From NCBI RefSeq assembly GCF_001411555.2, contig NC_049912.1, forward strand, positions 17,902,341-17,966,340: a stretch of 64,000 bases of DNA, given 5' to 3'. This document shows positions 47,166 to 60,000 of the stretch, one piece after another. The DNA comes from Juglans regia (taxonomy: Eukaryota > Streptophyta > Magnoliopsida > Fagales > Juglandaceae). The notes below the pieces were generated by a model. That model did not search any database. It was not told the DNA's origin and saw nothing but the letters and a program-made list of their open reading frames with translations. Both the position numbers and the translations under genes were made by a program. The first letter of the stretch is position 1. The number at the start of each line of letters is the position of its first letter.

Positions 47166-50100
47166 TTATAAGACATTGTCCACAAGGTGTGGATACAAAG
47201 CCCTAAGTTTCCAGAGATTTTCCCATGAATTTTCCCCCTCCGAGAGTCCGACCCATTTGATCAATACCTCTGTAGTAGCTCGGCCTCCTTGTTGTCTCAT
47301 GCGTCGATCACGCACAACTTCCGGCTCGGGAATCACTTCCCCTTCGCTGTTGGTAGGTGGCAGCGTCGCAAGTGGTTGAGTCCGTTCTCCTAGCTTCTTC
47401 TTCAAGCAAGACACGTGGAAGACTGGATGGATTTGAGACGAGGGAGGTAGCTCGAGTCTGTAGGCCACGGATCCGAGCCTTTGGAGCACTTTGAAGGGCC
47501 CATAGAAGCGAGGTGCAAGCTTCATGTTTCTGCGGAGTGCCACTGTCTTCTGGCGGTACGGCTGCAGGCGAAGGTATACCCAGTCCCCAACACTAAACTG
47601 TCTTTCAGTTCTCTTTTTATCCGCATAATATTTCATCCTGTCCTGAGCTGCCTTAAGATTATTCTTTAAGAGTTGTAAATTTTGTTCTCTGTTTTGCAAT
47701 AGTTGGTCAACTGTCGGGTTGTTCGATGTGCCTGGAATGTAGTCGATTAGCCTTGGGGGAGGATAACCGTAGAGAGCCTCAAAAGGTGTTAACTTGGTTG
47801 AGCTGTGGTAGGTGCTGTTGTACCACCACTCGGCTAACGGTAGCCACTAGCTCCACCCCGTGGGTTTAGATCCTGCGTAGCACCTCAGATAACCTTCTAC
47901 GACCTTGTTCACAGCTTCCGTCTGGCCATCGCTCTGCGGATGGTACGCTGAGCTTTAGTCTAGGGAAGTGCCTTGTAGGGCGAATAGCTCCTTCCAGAAG
48001 GAACTCAGGAATATCGGATCCCTGTCGGATACTATGGTTTTTGGAAGACCATGCAATTTGAAGACAGATCCGAAAAACACCTTGCCACTTCTTGAGCTGT
48101 ATAGGGATGGGATAGGGTCATGAAGTGCCCGTACTTAGTGAAACAATCCACTACGACAAAAATTACAAAACAACCCTTAGACTTTGGCAGCCCTTCCACA
48201 AAGTCCATCGAAATATCTACCCACGCTTGTTGAGGTATGTGCAGTGGTTGTAGAAGCCCTGCTGGGGGTAACGTTTCATACTTAGAAGCCTGACAAATTT
48301 CACACTCCCTCACCTATTTTTTTATATCCTTTTTCATCCCTGGCCAATAGAAGTCCCTTTTTTCCCTTTGATAGGTTTTTAAGTACCCCAAATGTCCCGC
48401 CATAGGGTCTGTATGAATAAACTGAAGTACTTTCAATTTGAACGGTGAGTCTGGAACTATAAAAATTCTGCCCTTCCTTAAAATTATTCCCTGCTGTAAT
48501 GTTGTCCCCTTAGGAACCTCTAGATGCTTCAACAACCTTTCTAACAGATCTGAGGTTTCTGTGCTATTTTTATAGCTGAGTTTCAGCTCTTCCACCCAAT
48601 CTGAAGTGGGAAAAGAAATCTGGGCAAGCAAACCCCACTCCTCATTCTCAACCTCACCTTTTCTCGACAGTGCATCCGCCACGACATTCTCTCTTCCGCT
48701 CTTGTACTCAATCTTAAAATCGTAGCCCATCAACTTGCTCACCCATTTGTGTTGAACTTCTATCCCAATTTTCTGCTCAAGCAGAAATTTCAGTGCTTGT
48801 TGGTCCGTTTTAATAATAAATGACTGCCCCAAAAGGTAGGGTCGCCATTTCTGCACTGCTGTCACAATGGCCAGAAATTCCTTCTCATACGTTGATAGTA
48901 GTAGAGCTCTTCCCTTTAACATCTTACTCAAAAAAGTAATAGGTTGCCCCGACTGCATAAGGACAACCCCTATTCCTTTCCCACTAGCATCGCACTCCAC
49001 TGTGAATGGTTTTGAAAAATCTGGTAAGGCAAGTACGGGTGGACTAGTCACTGCTTCCTTTAATTGTTTGAAGGCCAGCTCTGCCTCTTGGGTCCAAACA
49101 AACCCATTTTTTGTCAACAACTGGGTAAGGGGGGCTGCTAACAGCCCATAATGCCTTATAAATTTTCTGTAGTACCCCGTCGACCCCAAAAAACCTTGCA
49201 AGGCCTTAGATGTCTTGGGAAATGGCCAATCCAACATGGATTGAATTTTTGAAGGGTCCACTTTAACACCTTGGCCAGAAATAATGTGGCCCAAATAATC
49301 AACTTCCTCCACCGCGAAACGACACTTTGATTTTTTTGCATACAAATAGTGCCGTTTCAGCACCTTCAAAACCTCTCTCAAGTGAATTTCATGCTCATCC
49401 GGAGAATTACTATAGACCAAGATGTCATAAAAAAAAACAAGGACAAATTTCCTCAAAAAGGGTTTGAATACATCATTCATTAACCCTTGAAATGTGGCTG
49501 GAGCGTTGGTGAGGCCAAAAGGTATCACCAAAAACTCGTAATGCCCTTCATGTGTTCGGAAAGCCGTCTTGGGAATGTCACTAGGCACCACTCTTACTTG
49601 GTGATAGCCCGACCGTAGGTCGAGTTTAGAAAAGATCACCGCTCCAAAGAGTTCATCCAGCAACTCATCTATCACTGGAATTGGAAATTTTGCCTTTACC
49701 GTTTCCTTATTAAGTGCCCTATAATCCACGCACAGCCGCCAATTGCCATCGGCTTTACGAACCAGCAAAACAGGGCAGAAAAAGGACTAGAACTAGGTCT
49801 AATCACTCCCGAACTCAACAACTCAGCCACCATTTTTTCAATTTCTGTTTTCCGGTAATACGGGTAGCGATATGGCCTATTTGTGATGGGTTGAGTACCC
49901 TCCTTGAGCACTATGTGATGGTCATGGGAACGGGGTGGGGGTAGTCCTTGAGGTTCCTCAAACACCTCCTTAAAGTCTTCTAACAGTGCTGGAAATGGTT
50001 CAGCCAGCTTCCCATGTTCTTGGTTCACTTCCCCAACACACATAATCTGTAAGAAAATTCCCTTCCCTTTTACCATAGTGGCCTTGCAAACTTTTTCACC

Positions 50101-51604
50101 CTCCTCTACCACTGAAGGGTTTAATTTCAGCACTTTCAACTCAATGGCCTTTCCATCCAACCAAAAGCTCATCACTAGCTTAGAAAAATCCCAAGTAATA
50201 GGGCCCAAGGTTTCCAACCATTGGACTCCCAAAACAATATCACAACCAGCTAGGTCTAATAAATGAAGAGGAAGCTGAAGCAAATTACCTTGCACCTTAA
50301 GCTTGACTGATCTACACAGCCCTTCACTGTTTAGGCCTTCCCCGTTAGCTACTCGCACCTTCAAGTTGACTAGGTAATCCACTGGCAGCTTCAACTTGGA
50401 GGCCACTGTTGCATCAATGAAATTGTGTGAGCTGCCCGAGTCTAGCAAAATCACCACTTGCTTCCCATTGATACTTCCAATCACCTCATAGTTCTTACTG
50501 TAGGAGTACCAGCTATAGCAGCCAAAGAGATCTCAAGTTCAGCATTGTCGCTGGTCGCTAACTCTAGAAGCTTGTGCTCTTCTTTTTTTTCACATGGTTC
50601 CTCTTCCTCCGTCTCTCCTCCTTCTTCATCCACTTGTAAGAAATAAATTCGAGAATTTTTGCAAGTATGGGTGGGATTCCATTTCTCATCGCAATGGAAA
50701 CATAGGCTTTTTTTCTTTTCTCATCCATATGCATGGATGTCACTGGCTTAGTAAAACTCATTGGTTTCTTCCATTTATTGTAATTATCATTGGAATAAGA
50801 ACGCTGGCCAGAATTACCCCCTGCCATGGGCATGGTCCTTTCCTCCGTCGGTTTGCTGTACTTTCGAGTACGGCTGTGATACTCTTCTTGCATTTTTGCC
50901 AAGCCATACGCTGCGTTTAAATTCACTGGATTCAGCATCCTTACTGGTATGCGGAGTTCATCTTTCAGGCCGCTGAGGAAACAACTCAGCTTATGGAGGT
51001 CCGATAGGCCCCTCAAGCGATTAGATAATGTTTCGAACTGTGCCATATAACTAGCAACAGAGCTGGTTTGCTTGAGTCGTGTCAACGCTTCCATCGGGTC
51101 GTCATAAGCTGTTGCACCAAAACGAAGTAGTAATGATCTAGAAAAAGTATCCCAATCCCTGCATAAGCCCCCATCTGCTGCATTTTGGAACCACACGAGA
51201 GCATCCCCTTCCATGTGGTACGATGCCATCAACAACCGCTGTGGTAGTGGTGTTTGATGGAATTCAAAGTAATGGTTAACCTTAAAAAGCCATGCTGCTG
51301 GGTTAACACCTTGAAAATGAGGGAAGTCAAGTCTGACCCCCCTAGGATTGAATCTTCTTGGGTCTGCCTGGTCATTGTCGGGAGGAATTTCATGGTTGAA
51401 GGGTGGAGGGGGTGGTGGTGGTTGGATCTGTTGCTGGGCAAAAAGTGTACGTAACATGTCTTTGATTTCCTTTACATCTACTTTCACCGTACTCACATCA
51501 GTTTGCACATTACTGACATCTGATTTTAATTCCAGGATTTCTTGTTGTTGGTGCTCAACTTGAAGCTGAAGTTGCTGGTGCTTAGATCTGGTATTTTCGG
51601 CCAT
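47166..51604 (-). pseudogene. Gypsy gag-pol polyprotein, broken (copy B)
   Basis: Gag starts MAENTRSKHQ at 51604. Protease carries LLDSGSSHNFID. Reverse transcriptase and RNase H are in 48314-49768, integrase in 48032-48313, and the chromodomain-like end in 47166-47699. It shares all lesions with copy A: the gag frameshift, the shift before reverse transcriptase, the FFYD catalytic box and the broken integrase. It adds a few substitutions (for example K to N just after the catalytic box, and A to V and T to I further on). Confidence 0.82.
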
Positions 51605-51801
51605 GGTAAATGAAATTGTGTGGTGTTGTTTGGGTGAGTGTTTGGCTTGTAAAATGGGTAGTGAAAATGTAATGTCTAGGTAATGCAATCCGATGTTAGC
51701 TGGATTGGTTCTGTTGAATGTAGTGTTTGGTTGGGTATGGAGTTGGTGATTTACTGGATTTGTTTGGATGTAATGGGCAGGATCGGTGACTTGATACCAC
51801 T

Positions 51802-52328
51802 TGTAAGAATTCTCTTACGTCTGGATGTATGTAAATGACAGGACTAGAACAGTAAGAACGAGATTGATGCTGATGAAAACTTACCTCATAGATTCATACG
51901 TATTGGGGTATTTGAGGTCCCCAAATTCCTCCATAAACTTAATACAAGTAAAGATGAAAATGCTCCAGAATGAATCACACATCCATTCGGCGTGGGACTT
52001 AACTGACTCAACAAGAATTTACTAAAACGCCCCTACAATGACCGGTTCCAGGGGAATTACTACACGCACCGTTTTATACTAAACGGTGCACTTCACCCGT
52101 AACCCCCCTTACACATTTAAGCTACACCGTTTCTTTATTACTTAAAGTGATGTCGTTCCAGCGTTCACTTTGCTGAAGCAACGTCGTTTGGATAACACTC
52201 GTAAGACTTAATTCCCAATTCGCACTCCCGTATCTCAATTTCACGATCTGCTATCAATCCGCCCCTCTTTCGAACCTTAAAGCTTCCTCCTTTACTTCCA
52301 TGATTCTTCACACCGTAGCTCCCTTACA
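51802..52328 (-). repeat. Gypsy 5' LTR, copy B
   Basis: 527 bp. One substitution relative to the copy A 5' LTR was noticed (AAACTACACC to AAGCTACACC). Confidence 0.88.
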
Positions 52329-52566
52329 TGTAACCTCACCTTCGCAAGGTGTAGATCCATCTTGATAACCAGACTTTGGTGCCACTCACGATGTCACCTC
52401 TGATTTGAACAAGCTCAATATCAAGGTTCAAGAATATAGTGGCTCTGATCAGATTTGGATGGGTAACGGTAATGCACTGCCAGTCACACACCTAGGCATC
52501 GCTCATCTCTCTACCCCTCAATGTTCTTTCCTTTTATATAATGTTTTGCATTGTTAAACAATAAAA

Positions 52567-53000
52567 ATATTGACATTAAAATCCCAATAGTACGAAATAT
52601 GATAAATACACAATTACAGAAATATGATAAATACACATTGTAATAATATTAAAGTTACAATCTTAAATATGATAAACACACATTATAAAATATTAATGTT
52701 ACAAGGGTTATTGGTTTAAAGGGGGGGTGAGAATTGGTCACTTTAGTAGTTGAGAAGTTGAGATTTGAGAAAAATGAGGGACTTGAGGGTCGTAGGGTCA
52801 CTGGGTTAGGGTTGTTTGAATTTTTTGAATTTTAGGTCTAAGGGTTAAATGTAAATTCAACTTTCTTAATAGGTCATAACTGGTTGACCTAATGGGTTAA
52901 CCTGCTTTGACTCGAACCCGTTAAGATCAAATTCAAATCCACTTTTATCGTGTCATGTTTATGTTGGATTAACTAATCGTGTCATATATTGCCACCTCTA
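52567..53000. mobile_element. Probable hAT-type MITE fragment, copy B
   Basis: Counterpart of 24420-24853. Confidence 0.33.
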
Positions 53001-53069
53001 ATTAATACATAGGTTGAATTTCACCCTCATTTTTTGTTGCGAAGGATCAAGCTACGGGGACAGTGGGAG

Positions 53070-53477
53070 TGTTGGACCGAGTAGATACTGGGCTTATACT
53101 GAGCTCAAGAAATGGATGATAGGCTCTAGAACAACTAGTAATGAAAATGAATGAAGGTTGCTTTTACTGTTCTGTATCATTACGGGTTAACTTGAAATGG
53201 GAGAAGAAGTTGAAGATGAAGAATAGATGGCTCTAGAGATTTTAGGAGAAAAAAACTGTTGGCTTGTATGGAATAAAACGAAGCAAGCTTGAAAATTTTG
53301 TTGAAAAAGTAGAAGAGAGTGTGTAGAAGTAGAAAATATGTTGGAATTGAGAGAAGTTGTAAAATGGGTAGAAAAGCAAGGATGTTCCAAAACTGTTGGC
53401 TTGTTATGAATTATGTGTGCAACTTGTTGCCTTTTTATTCCTTTCACGAGTCATGAATTGAGCACTACTCTATTATT
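53070..53477 (+). mobile_element. Possible Copia 3' LTR fragment, copy B
   Basis: Counterpart of 24923-25330. A purine tract directly precedes TGTTGGACC. Confidence 0.23.
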
Positions 53478-53606
53478 TTTCTGCATATGCTTTTGCTGCT
53501 TGTCATAAGAATCATGATGAGACGGTTAAAGTTATCAGAAGAATCACGTGAAAATTAGCCAAAATATAAAACGTTTTGTATTTTAAATTCTTTTGTGGAA
53601 AAAGGG

Positions 53607-53608
<2 letters not shown>

Positions 53609-53638
<30 letters not shown>
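53609..53638. repeat. (TC)15 microsatellite, copy B
   Basis: Same length as in copy A. Confidence 0.85.
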
Positions 53639-53641
<3 letters not shown>

Positions 53642-55517
53642 ATTAAAAGAGAATGCATCTAAGGCTAGGCTATACTCCAAGGCTAGGCTAATTTTTTGAT
53701 ATCATAATTCTCAATCCAAATATCTTAACAATTATAACAAACTAATTCTAATGTCCTTTGGGCAACAATTTTTTTGTTTTGTTTGAGTTTTGAATATTTT
53801 GGGGCAATCAATCATATATTAGAAACTATATATGTATGAATGTCCATAGTTGAGATGCTTACCACTTGGATCACAATTGTCATCCTTAACCACATCAATT
53901 GACCCGACACATTTTAAGTATTCTTCATATCTCCTTATATTTAAAAGTGGCTATAGAGATATAAACAGTATCTCCTTATAGTATTTTGTTTGATACTTTT
54001 TATCTTACGCTTCTGTCCCTCAATATCTGATTGTATTACGGTTTTGCCCCTTTTTTATGTAATGACAACATCGGCATCACGGGAGAACAACGAGTTCCTG
54101 AGCCTTTTTTAGCAGGCCAGCTCGTCTCTTTGAGAATGTGACTTGCCTGCTATTTGCACTCTCGATCCATCTCAATCTTTCCTCTACCTATTCTCAAGAG
54201 CCTCAAACCCAACTGATCAAAACCCTTACAAAGCCAAAAAACCAAACCAATTCTTGTCAACACATGAAGTGACGGAACTCTGTTTTATCTCGCTGAGAAT
54301 GAGTTCTCTTTGGCTTTTGGGGTTACTTGGTAAACTTGGGAAAGGTAGGGAGGGTTGTTAATTTAAGAGAAGAAGAAGATAAAGAGAAGAGAGAGAGAGA
54401 GAGAGCGTTTTTACCCCCAAATGGCAAGAGCCTGGAAACGACAACCTTGCATAGCTCTACATTTTGTTTAGAGCTTACGCACGACTCTCTTTGCCATATT
54501 TGGAGTGGTATTCTGGTGCTATTGGGTCTCTTCTGGGCCTTATTTAATAATTTATTTGTTTTATGAAATACAATATCCATGTGGGTCTGGGAGGAGTTGC
54601 CCACGGTAGCTTAGTGGAGGGAAATCAATGGGAGAGGAAGAGAGAGGGCTACGGGCTTCGGCCTGTTGCGGGGAGAGAGAGAAAGGTTTGTGGGGAGGAG
54701 ATCGGCATGGGGAAGGTTGCCGATGACTGTGCTTTGCGGTGGCACGGCAACGGTGGCCGGTGACGCTGGGAGGAGCCAAGGAGAAGAGAGATCGAGAGGG
54801 AGAGGGGCGTGTGCCTGGAGGGAGGAGAGAGAGAGAAGAGGAAAAATTACGAGAAAAGTTAGGGCTTGAGAATTTAAATCTCCACCCTTTATTTGATTCT
54901 CTAGATTTGATCTAACTGCAGAGGTTAAAACACTGAAAATAAATTAATTTAAAATAGATAATTAAAATATAAATATTATATTATACATTTAAAATTAACT
55001 TTAATTTATAAAATATTAATCTTTCATCATTAAATAAATGATGAAATTTTACTAAATATTTTTAAGAGAGTAAAACTATATAAATAATTAGAGTTTTTAA
55101 CATAATTTAAATCTCATAATATTCTTAATTAACTAAAATTATTTAAATAAAATGATTTTCTACAATTATAATATTTTTAAGATTTCTAAAATATAAGAGG
55201 CTTACTTGAATGATGAAATAATAAAATATTCTATATTTTCTAGTGCTCTCTAAGTCATCGAGTAGTGTGGTTGAATTCTACAATTCATATATTTTGCTAA
55301 GAAAACTATTATTAGAATATCTAAAGTCTTTTAATTTCCATAATACTCATATTATTGAAACGTTTTGGTTATCATTAAGATACTTGTTAAAATTTATTTT
55401 TCTGCTCTTTACATTAAGTTATTGACTAACTCATTTTATTAAAAAAATTATATTATTTTTGCCATCTCTAATTTTTTTCTCTAGGAAAACGTAACTCGCA
55501 TGTTGGTTCACAACTAG
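53639..55517. other. Intergenic, copy B, no gene recognised
   Basis: Counterpart of 25492-27370, including the GA/GC-rich block at about 54360-54870. Confidence 0.5.

Positions 55518-55593
<76 letters not shown>
55518..55593. repeat. (TA)n-(CA)n-(TA)n microsatellite, copy B
   Basis: Counterpart of 27371-27446, with the same flanking ACTAG/CTAGT. Confidence 0.85.
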
Positions 55594-55594
<1 letters not shown>

Positions 55595-55931
55595 CTAGTT
55601 TGGAGGTGAATCATAGAACGCTTTTGTGTTTGGTTGTTGAACCAAACTCAACTTATCTCAAACCAATCAACAATGAGATTCACTATTTTTTCAACTTATC
55701 ATAAAAAAGTTAAACTCATATCAATCTATTTAATACATTTCAACCTATCTTAACCTAAAAAAGTTAAACCTATCTGAATGATACTTACAAAATACTAGTA
55801 TTCATAACTTAATTCAACTCATCTTAACATCTAAACATACCCGACTTTCATATACATTCATACTTTTCTTCTTTTCTCTCCATTTTATGACAACTCTCAA
55901 ATCCTATTTGTAATATGATTGTGAAATTTTA

Positions 55932-56128
55932 CGGTTTAAATAGTGAGATGAAATGATTTTAGATGAAAGTTGAATAAAATTTTATTAGAATATTATTTTT
56001 TTAATATTATTATTGTTTTGAGATTTGAAAAAATTGAGTTATTTATTATATTTTATGTAAAAATTTTAAAAAAATTATAATAATGAAATAAGATGAGATG
56101 AAATAAAACATTTTTACTATCAACACGG
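55932..56128. mobile_element. Degenerate Tourist-like MITE, copy B
   Basis: Counterpart of 27785-27981. Confidence 0.52.
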
Positions 56129-57023
56129 GACATCAAAAGTAGAATTCTTCCATTACTAACGGCACGATAGAGGAAATAAGACAAAGCGTTATAGAGGAGA
56201 GAGAGACAACTTTCCAAACATTTAAAATTCTAAATTGTGTAATATTTATTTACACAACCTTTCAAATTGTTCTAAACTTAAATGACCAAATTCATGATAT
56301 TTTAATCTGAGATTGGAAGGCGCGACTCCGTTATTGCTTCAACAATTAATTCACTGCAAAGGGTACTTGAAAGTGTTCGGTTCAACTAGTTTTATTAAAG
56401 ATATTTCTGATAAAAATAAAAAATAAAAGATGAATCAATCACTTTACATCCTTCCAGTTTATTTACCAACTTGCCATTGGTATTAAAAATCCGAACTCAA
56501 AAACCAACATTTACAACAGAACTCTTCAGCTCATCATTCATATATCACAGCACACTTAATTTTTAATTATTTTATTTTATTTTTATTATATTATTACTAA
56601 ACTAAAAGAATTATCATTCATATACCGCATATTTGATAAGGAAAAAAAAATCATATATGATGTATGATATAAAGATGATGAGTAGAATCATATACCAATA
56701 GATAGATCCACAGGGATGCCAGATATTCGCAAAATGAAAGAACTTTTAGAGCATAATTAATATTTAAAAAAGAAATTTGGCAGCCAACAATTGCATTATG
56801 GCCAAGCCACAACATGAGACCAAAGGATAACTGCATTCATTTCCTTTATTTCATGTAGAGAAAACTAAACAATGAAAATGAACTCAAAAAAGAAAAAAGT
56901 TCAAAAAAGAAAAAAGTATACATGGTGTGAATTTTCCTTTTGTTGTCGTCTTTTGTTTTGTTTTTTTTTAGTTCAGAATTTTGCTGCATTATGGCAGAAT
57001 TGTATCCATCAAAGGCAATAAAC
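56129..57023. other. Intergenic and LUH 3' region, copy B
   Basis: Counterpart of 27982-28875. No separate gene. Confidence 0.5.
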
Positions 57024-60000
57024 TTATTTCCAAATCTTCACAGATTTGTCATGACTAGCCGAGGCAACCATCCCTGTTACCGGTGACTGTGCCAAAGCTG
57101 ATATCACACACTCATGAGCTGGAATTGTCATACACTTATTCACGGCCATGTTCCAAAGTTCCAAAGACTGCAATTAATGGAAATTTACCAACCAACATTA
57201 GCAACATTTGATGGAAATCAGCTCAAGGTCTAAGTTGTTTTGACAGTTTTAGCTTCAGATAATTGGGGTTTCCCCTAGGCGATGGCTTTTAGATATCCCA
57301 AAGTTGGGCAAATTAGGCTGCTGTCTTGTATCATATAGCAGCAGGTTCCAGAACCATCCTATAGAGACACTCAGGACAAATGCATCCATCATCACAATGG
57401 TAGGCATTCTTATTTGGTAAAAGTGCCGGATGTTCCTTTTTGGCAAGTAAAGTGATAGCTTAAAAAAAGTATAATCTTGGTTAAAAAAACCATTCTCAAG
57501 GGATGGCAATTCAAGGGTTACCTAAAGAAATCTTGGACATTTAGGTTGCACATGGATATCCCTTGAATATGAAATCATTTTCTTTTGTCTATTGGTAAAA
57601 TTTATAAGGCATTGATAACAGTGATAATGGCAATAACAAAGCAAATATCACCTGGTAGCCTCCAATGACCAAGAGAGTGGAGTAGCTTGGGTGGAAAACA
57701 CAAGAATGAAACATGTTTCCACTGGAACTGAGCTCGTGAATGCACTCTCCAGAGGCTAATGACCACACTCTGATAGACTCATGACTTACGGTTGCCAAAT
57801 AATCTCCACTCGTGTCCCAACAGACGGAGAGCACTTCTGTTGAGTGCCCCTGAAGTTCAACAGACAAAGCATTAGTATCTGCAGATTAGAATATGTAATG
57901 AAATTTAATATTGATTTATTAAACAAGACAGAGGAGTTCCAATGGCTTCCTTCAAATTTTCCTGAATTTAACAATGATATCATACTTGTAATGAGTGTGT
58001 CCGCCTATCAGTCTCGACATCAAAGATGGACACAACATTCTCTGTTGCCGCAGCCAGAAGTTGTCCAATTCTAGGCTGAAATCTCACCTGTGTGGAACCT
58101 CCCTGGTCATTAAAATACTGAGGATCAGAAGGCAATGTACAAAATCCAACAAAGCTTCCAAACTTACATAGAACAGAAAAAAAAAAAAAAAAATCCAAAA
58201 CTAGCCTTGGAAACACGGGTTGAAGAATATTGATTAATTTTCCAGAAACGAATCTCACTGTTAGCCTCGCAAGAGCAGAAAATGTCGCTCTTCTTAGGGT
58301 GAAAATCAAGGGATGTAACATGGGAGGTGTGCCCTTGATATGCCTTTAAGAAATAGTTTGGCTGCAAAAATAAACTAAATTAAGCACGATAAGTACACCA
58401 AAATCTTCACCGATAATAAAAATGCCACACTGTGTATGGGCAAGATGCGACTCTACATAATAAAGAAATTAATTTGAACACCACCAATCACGTAACCATC
58501 TTCAGAGACATGGACAGATGTACAAATTTGAGAACCCAAAAGACCAGTGCTTCATCATAAGCTCACTTTATTTTTGTGAAAGTCAATTTCCATGAGGTGG
58601 GAACAAATAGCAGAAGGTAAAAGTAGAAACAAGGTGGTACTTTTCATAAAAGTAATAATTCCCAGCTAAAAACAAGAGGTGCAACCAAGTACAGGGGAAG
58701 TATGCCAACAAAAAAACATAAAAATCCTAGCATCTGAAGTTTCATGGATCCAAGAATTCAATTGAAGTAAAAAGTGCAGCAACCAGTTGCACCCGTCATA
58801 CTTAGGCCCCGTTTGGATAGTGAAAGTGTGTCATCTCATCATTACAACTTTCCAAGATTCTTACACAAAATATAATAAACAATTCAACCTTTTCAAATCC
58901 CAAGACAATAATAATATTAAAAAATAATATTCTAACAATATTTATTCAATTTTTAACTTTCATCTAAAACCATCTCATTTCATCTCACTATCCAAACCAC
59001 ACCTTAGTATTACTACAATAACACACTAGGAGGGGAGAACATAAATTTTCTTGTCAAATTCCTGACCTAGCGTTTAATAAGAAAGAGATGAAATGTGAAA
59101 TTTACTTTTGCAGCATCCCAGAGTCGCACAGTTTTATCAAATGAAGAAGTTGCCAGCTGAGTTGAATTTGGTCTGAAGCGAACATCAGTAATTATCAAAG
59201 TGTGTTCTTCTGGAGTGCTATCAGTCTGCAGCGTCTCCATGTTCCAGAGAACAACCTACTAACATAAAAAACAGTAAGCATTTACATCTCACTGATCCTA
59301 CCATCACAGTAAACCCATCTTCAGGGGAAATCAATGTTTAGCAAAAGAAGAAGAATGAAAATGCATATTTAGATACAACTAGCTCTTCTGAGTATATCTG
59401 CATCCAATGTGAGCCGATAACAAGTATAATCATGCCAGCTTCAAACAAAAACTCCAAAAACCAATGAGTGAGGCAATGGCAAAATCATGAAATTTTCTAA
59501 AATTTGTAAACACCGTCAGCAAGGGAAACTCATAGGTGGATAAAATTTCTTTCAACCATTGATTTCAAGTTTCTTCCTGTCCATTTAAGTCTTTTCTAAT
59601 CCATTGCACAAGATAGAATATCGTTTATCTTGGAAATTTTTCTTTATTATGAAATATAAATTTGATTTAAACCATGTGAGGAAAGATAAATGCAGAAAAT
59701 GCTTAATAAATCCCTCTTTATATTTGATAAAATCTTCTGGTTGTGCTGTGTGTCCCAATCTTTGATGCGAGCATTTGCCACTGGTATTGAAATGCCTTTC
59801 ACTTGAATGGTATTGTTAATATATCTCGCGAATCACGACGTGGAATGCAAGAAGCATAATCTTGACTCGAAGAGCATTTTGTACAAGTTGCATCTCCCAT
59901 ATAAAAGCTAGCCATCTCAAACAGGAAAGTTGATTAGAGCCGCTCATACAACAGGGAAAGGGACAACTATGATGAAGAAACTCAACATGATGATATCATA

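Larger units (their letters stand above)
46627..52328 (-). mobile_element. Ty3/Gypsy chromovirus, full-length, defective (copy B)
   Basis: LTRs at 46627-47154 and 51802-52328, with TGTAA target duplications at 46622-46626 and 52329-52333. The primer-binding site and polypurine tract are as in copy A. LTR-to-LTR differences are the same as in copy A, so the insertion is older than the divergence of the two copies. Confidence 0.92.
45388..52557 (+). mobile_element. Truncated Copia element split by nested Gypsy, copy B
   Basis: Counterpart of 17241-24410: gag remnant 45986-46616 and protease remnant 52369-52557, interrupted by the Gypsy element at 46627-52328. The same frameshifts and the same damaged zinc knuckle are present. 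Confidence 0.7.
30157..58200. repeat. Second copy (B) of 2898-30056
   Basis: Near-identical, same order and orientation. The offset is 27259 at the left. It rises by about 881 after the structural difference at 38778-39691 and is 28147-28148 at the right. It contains RPN2 exons 2-13, KRP, the Copia/Gypsy nest and the LUH 3' exons again. It most likely represents the other haplotype. Confidence 0.95.
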
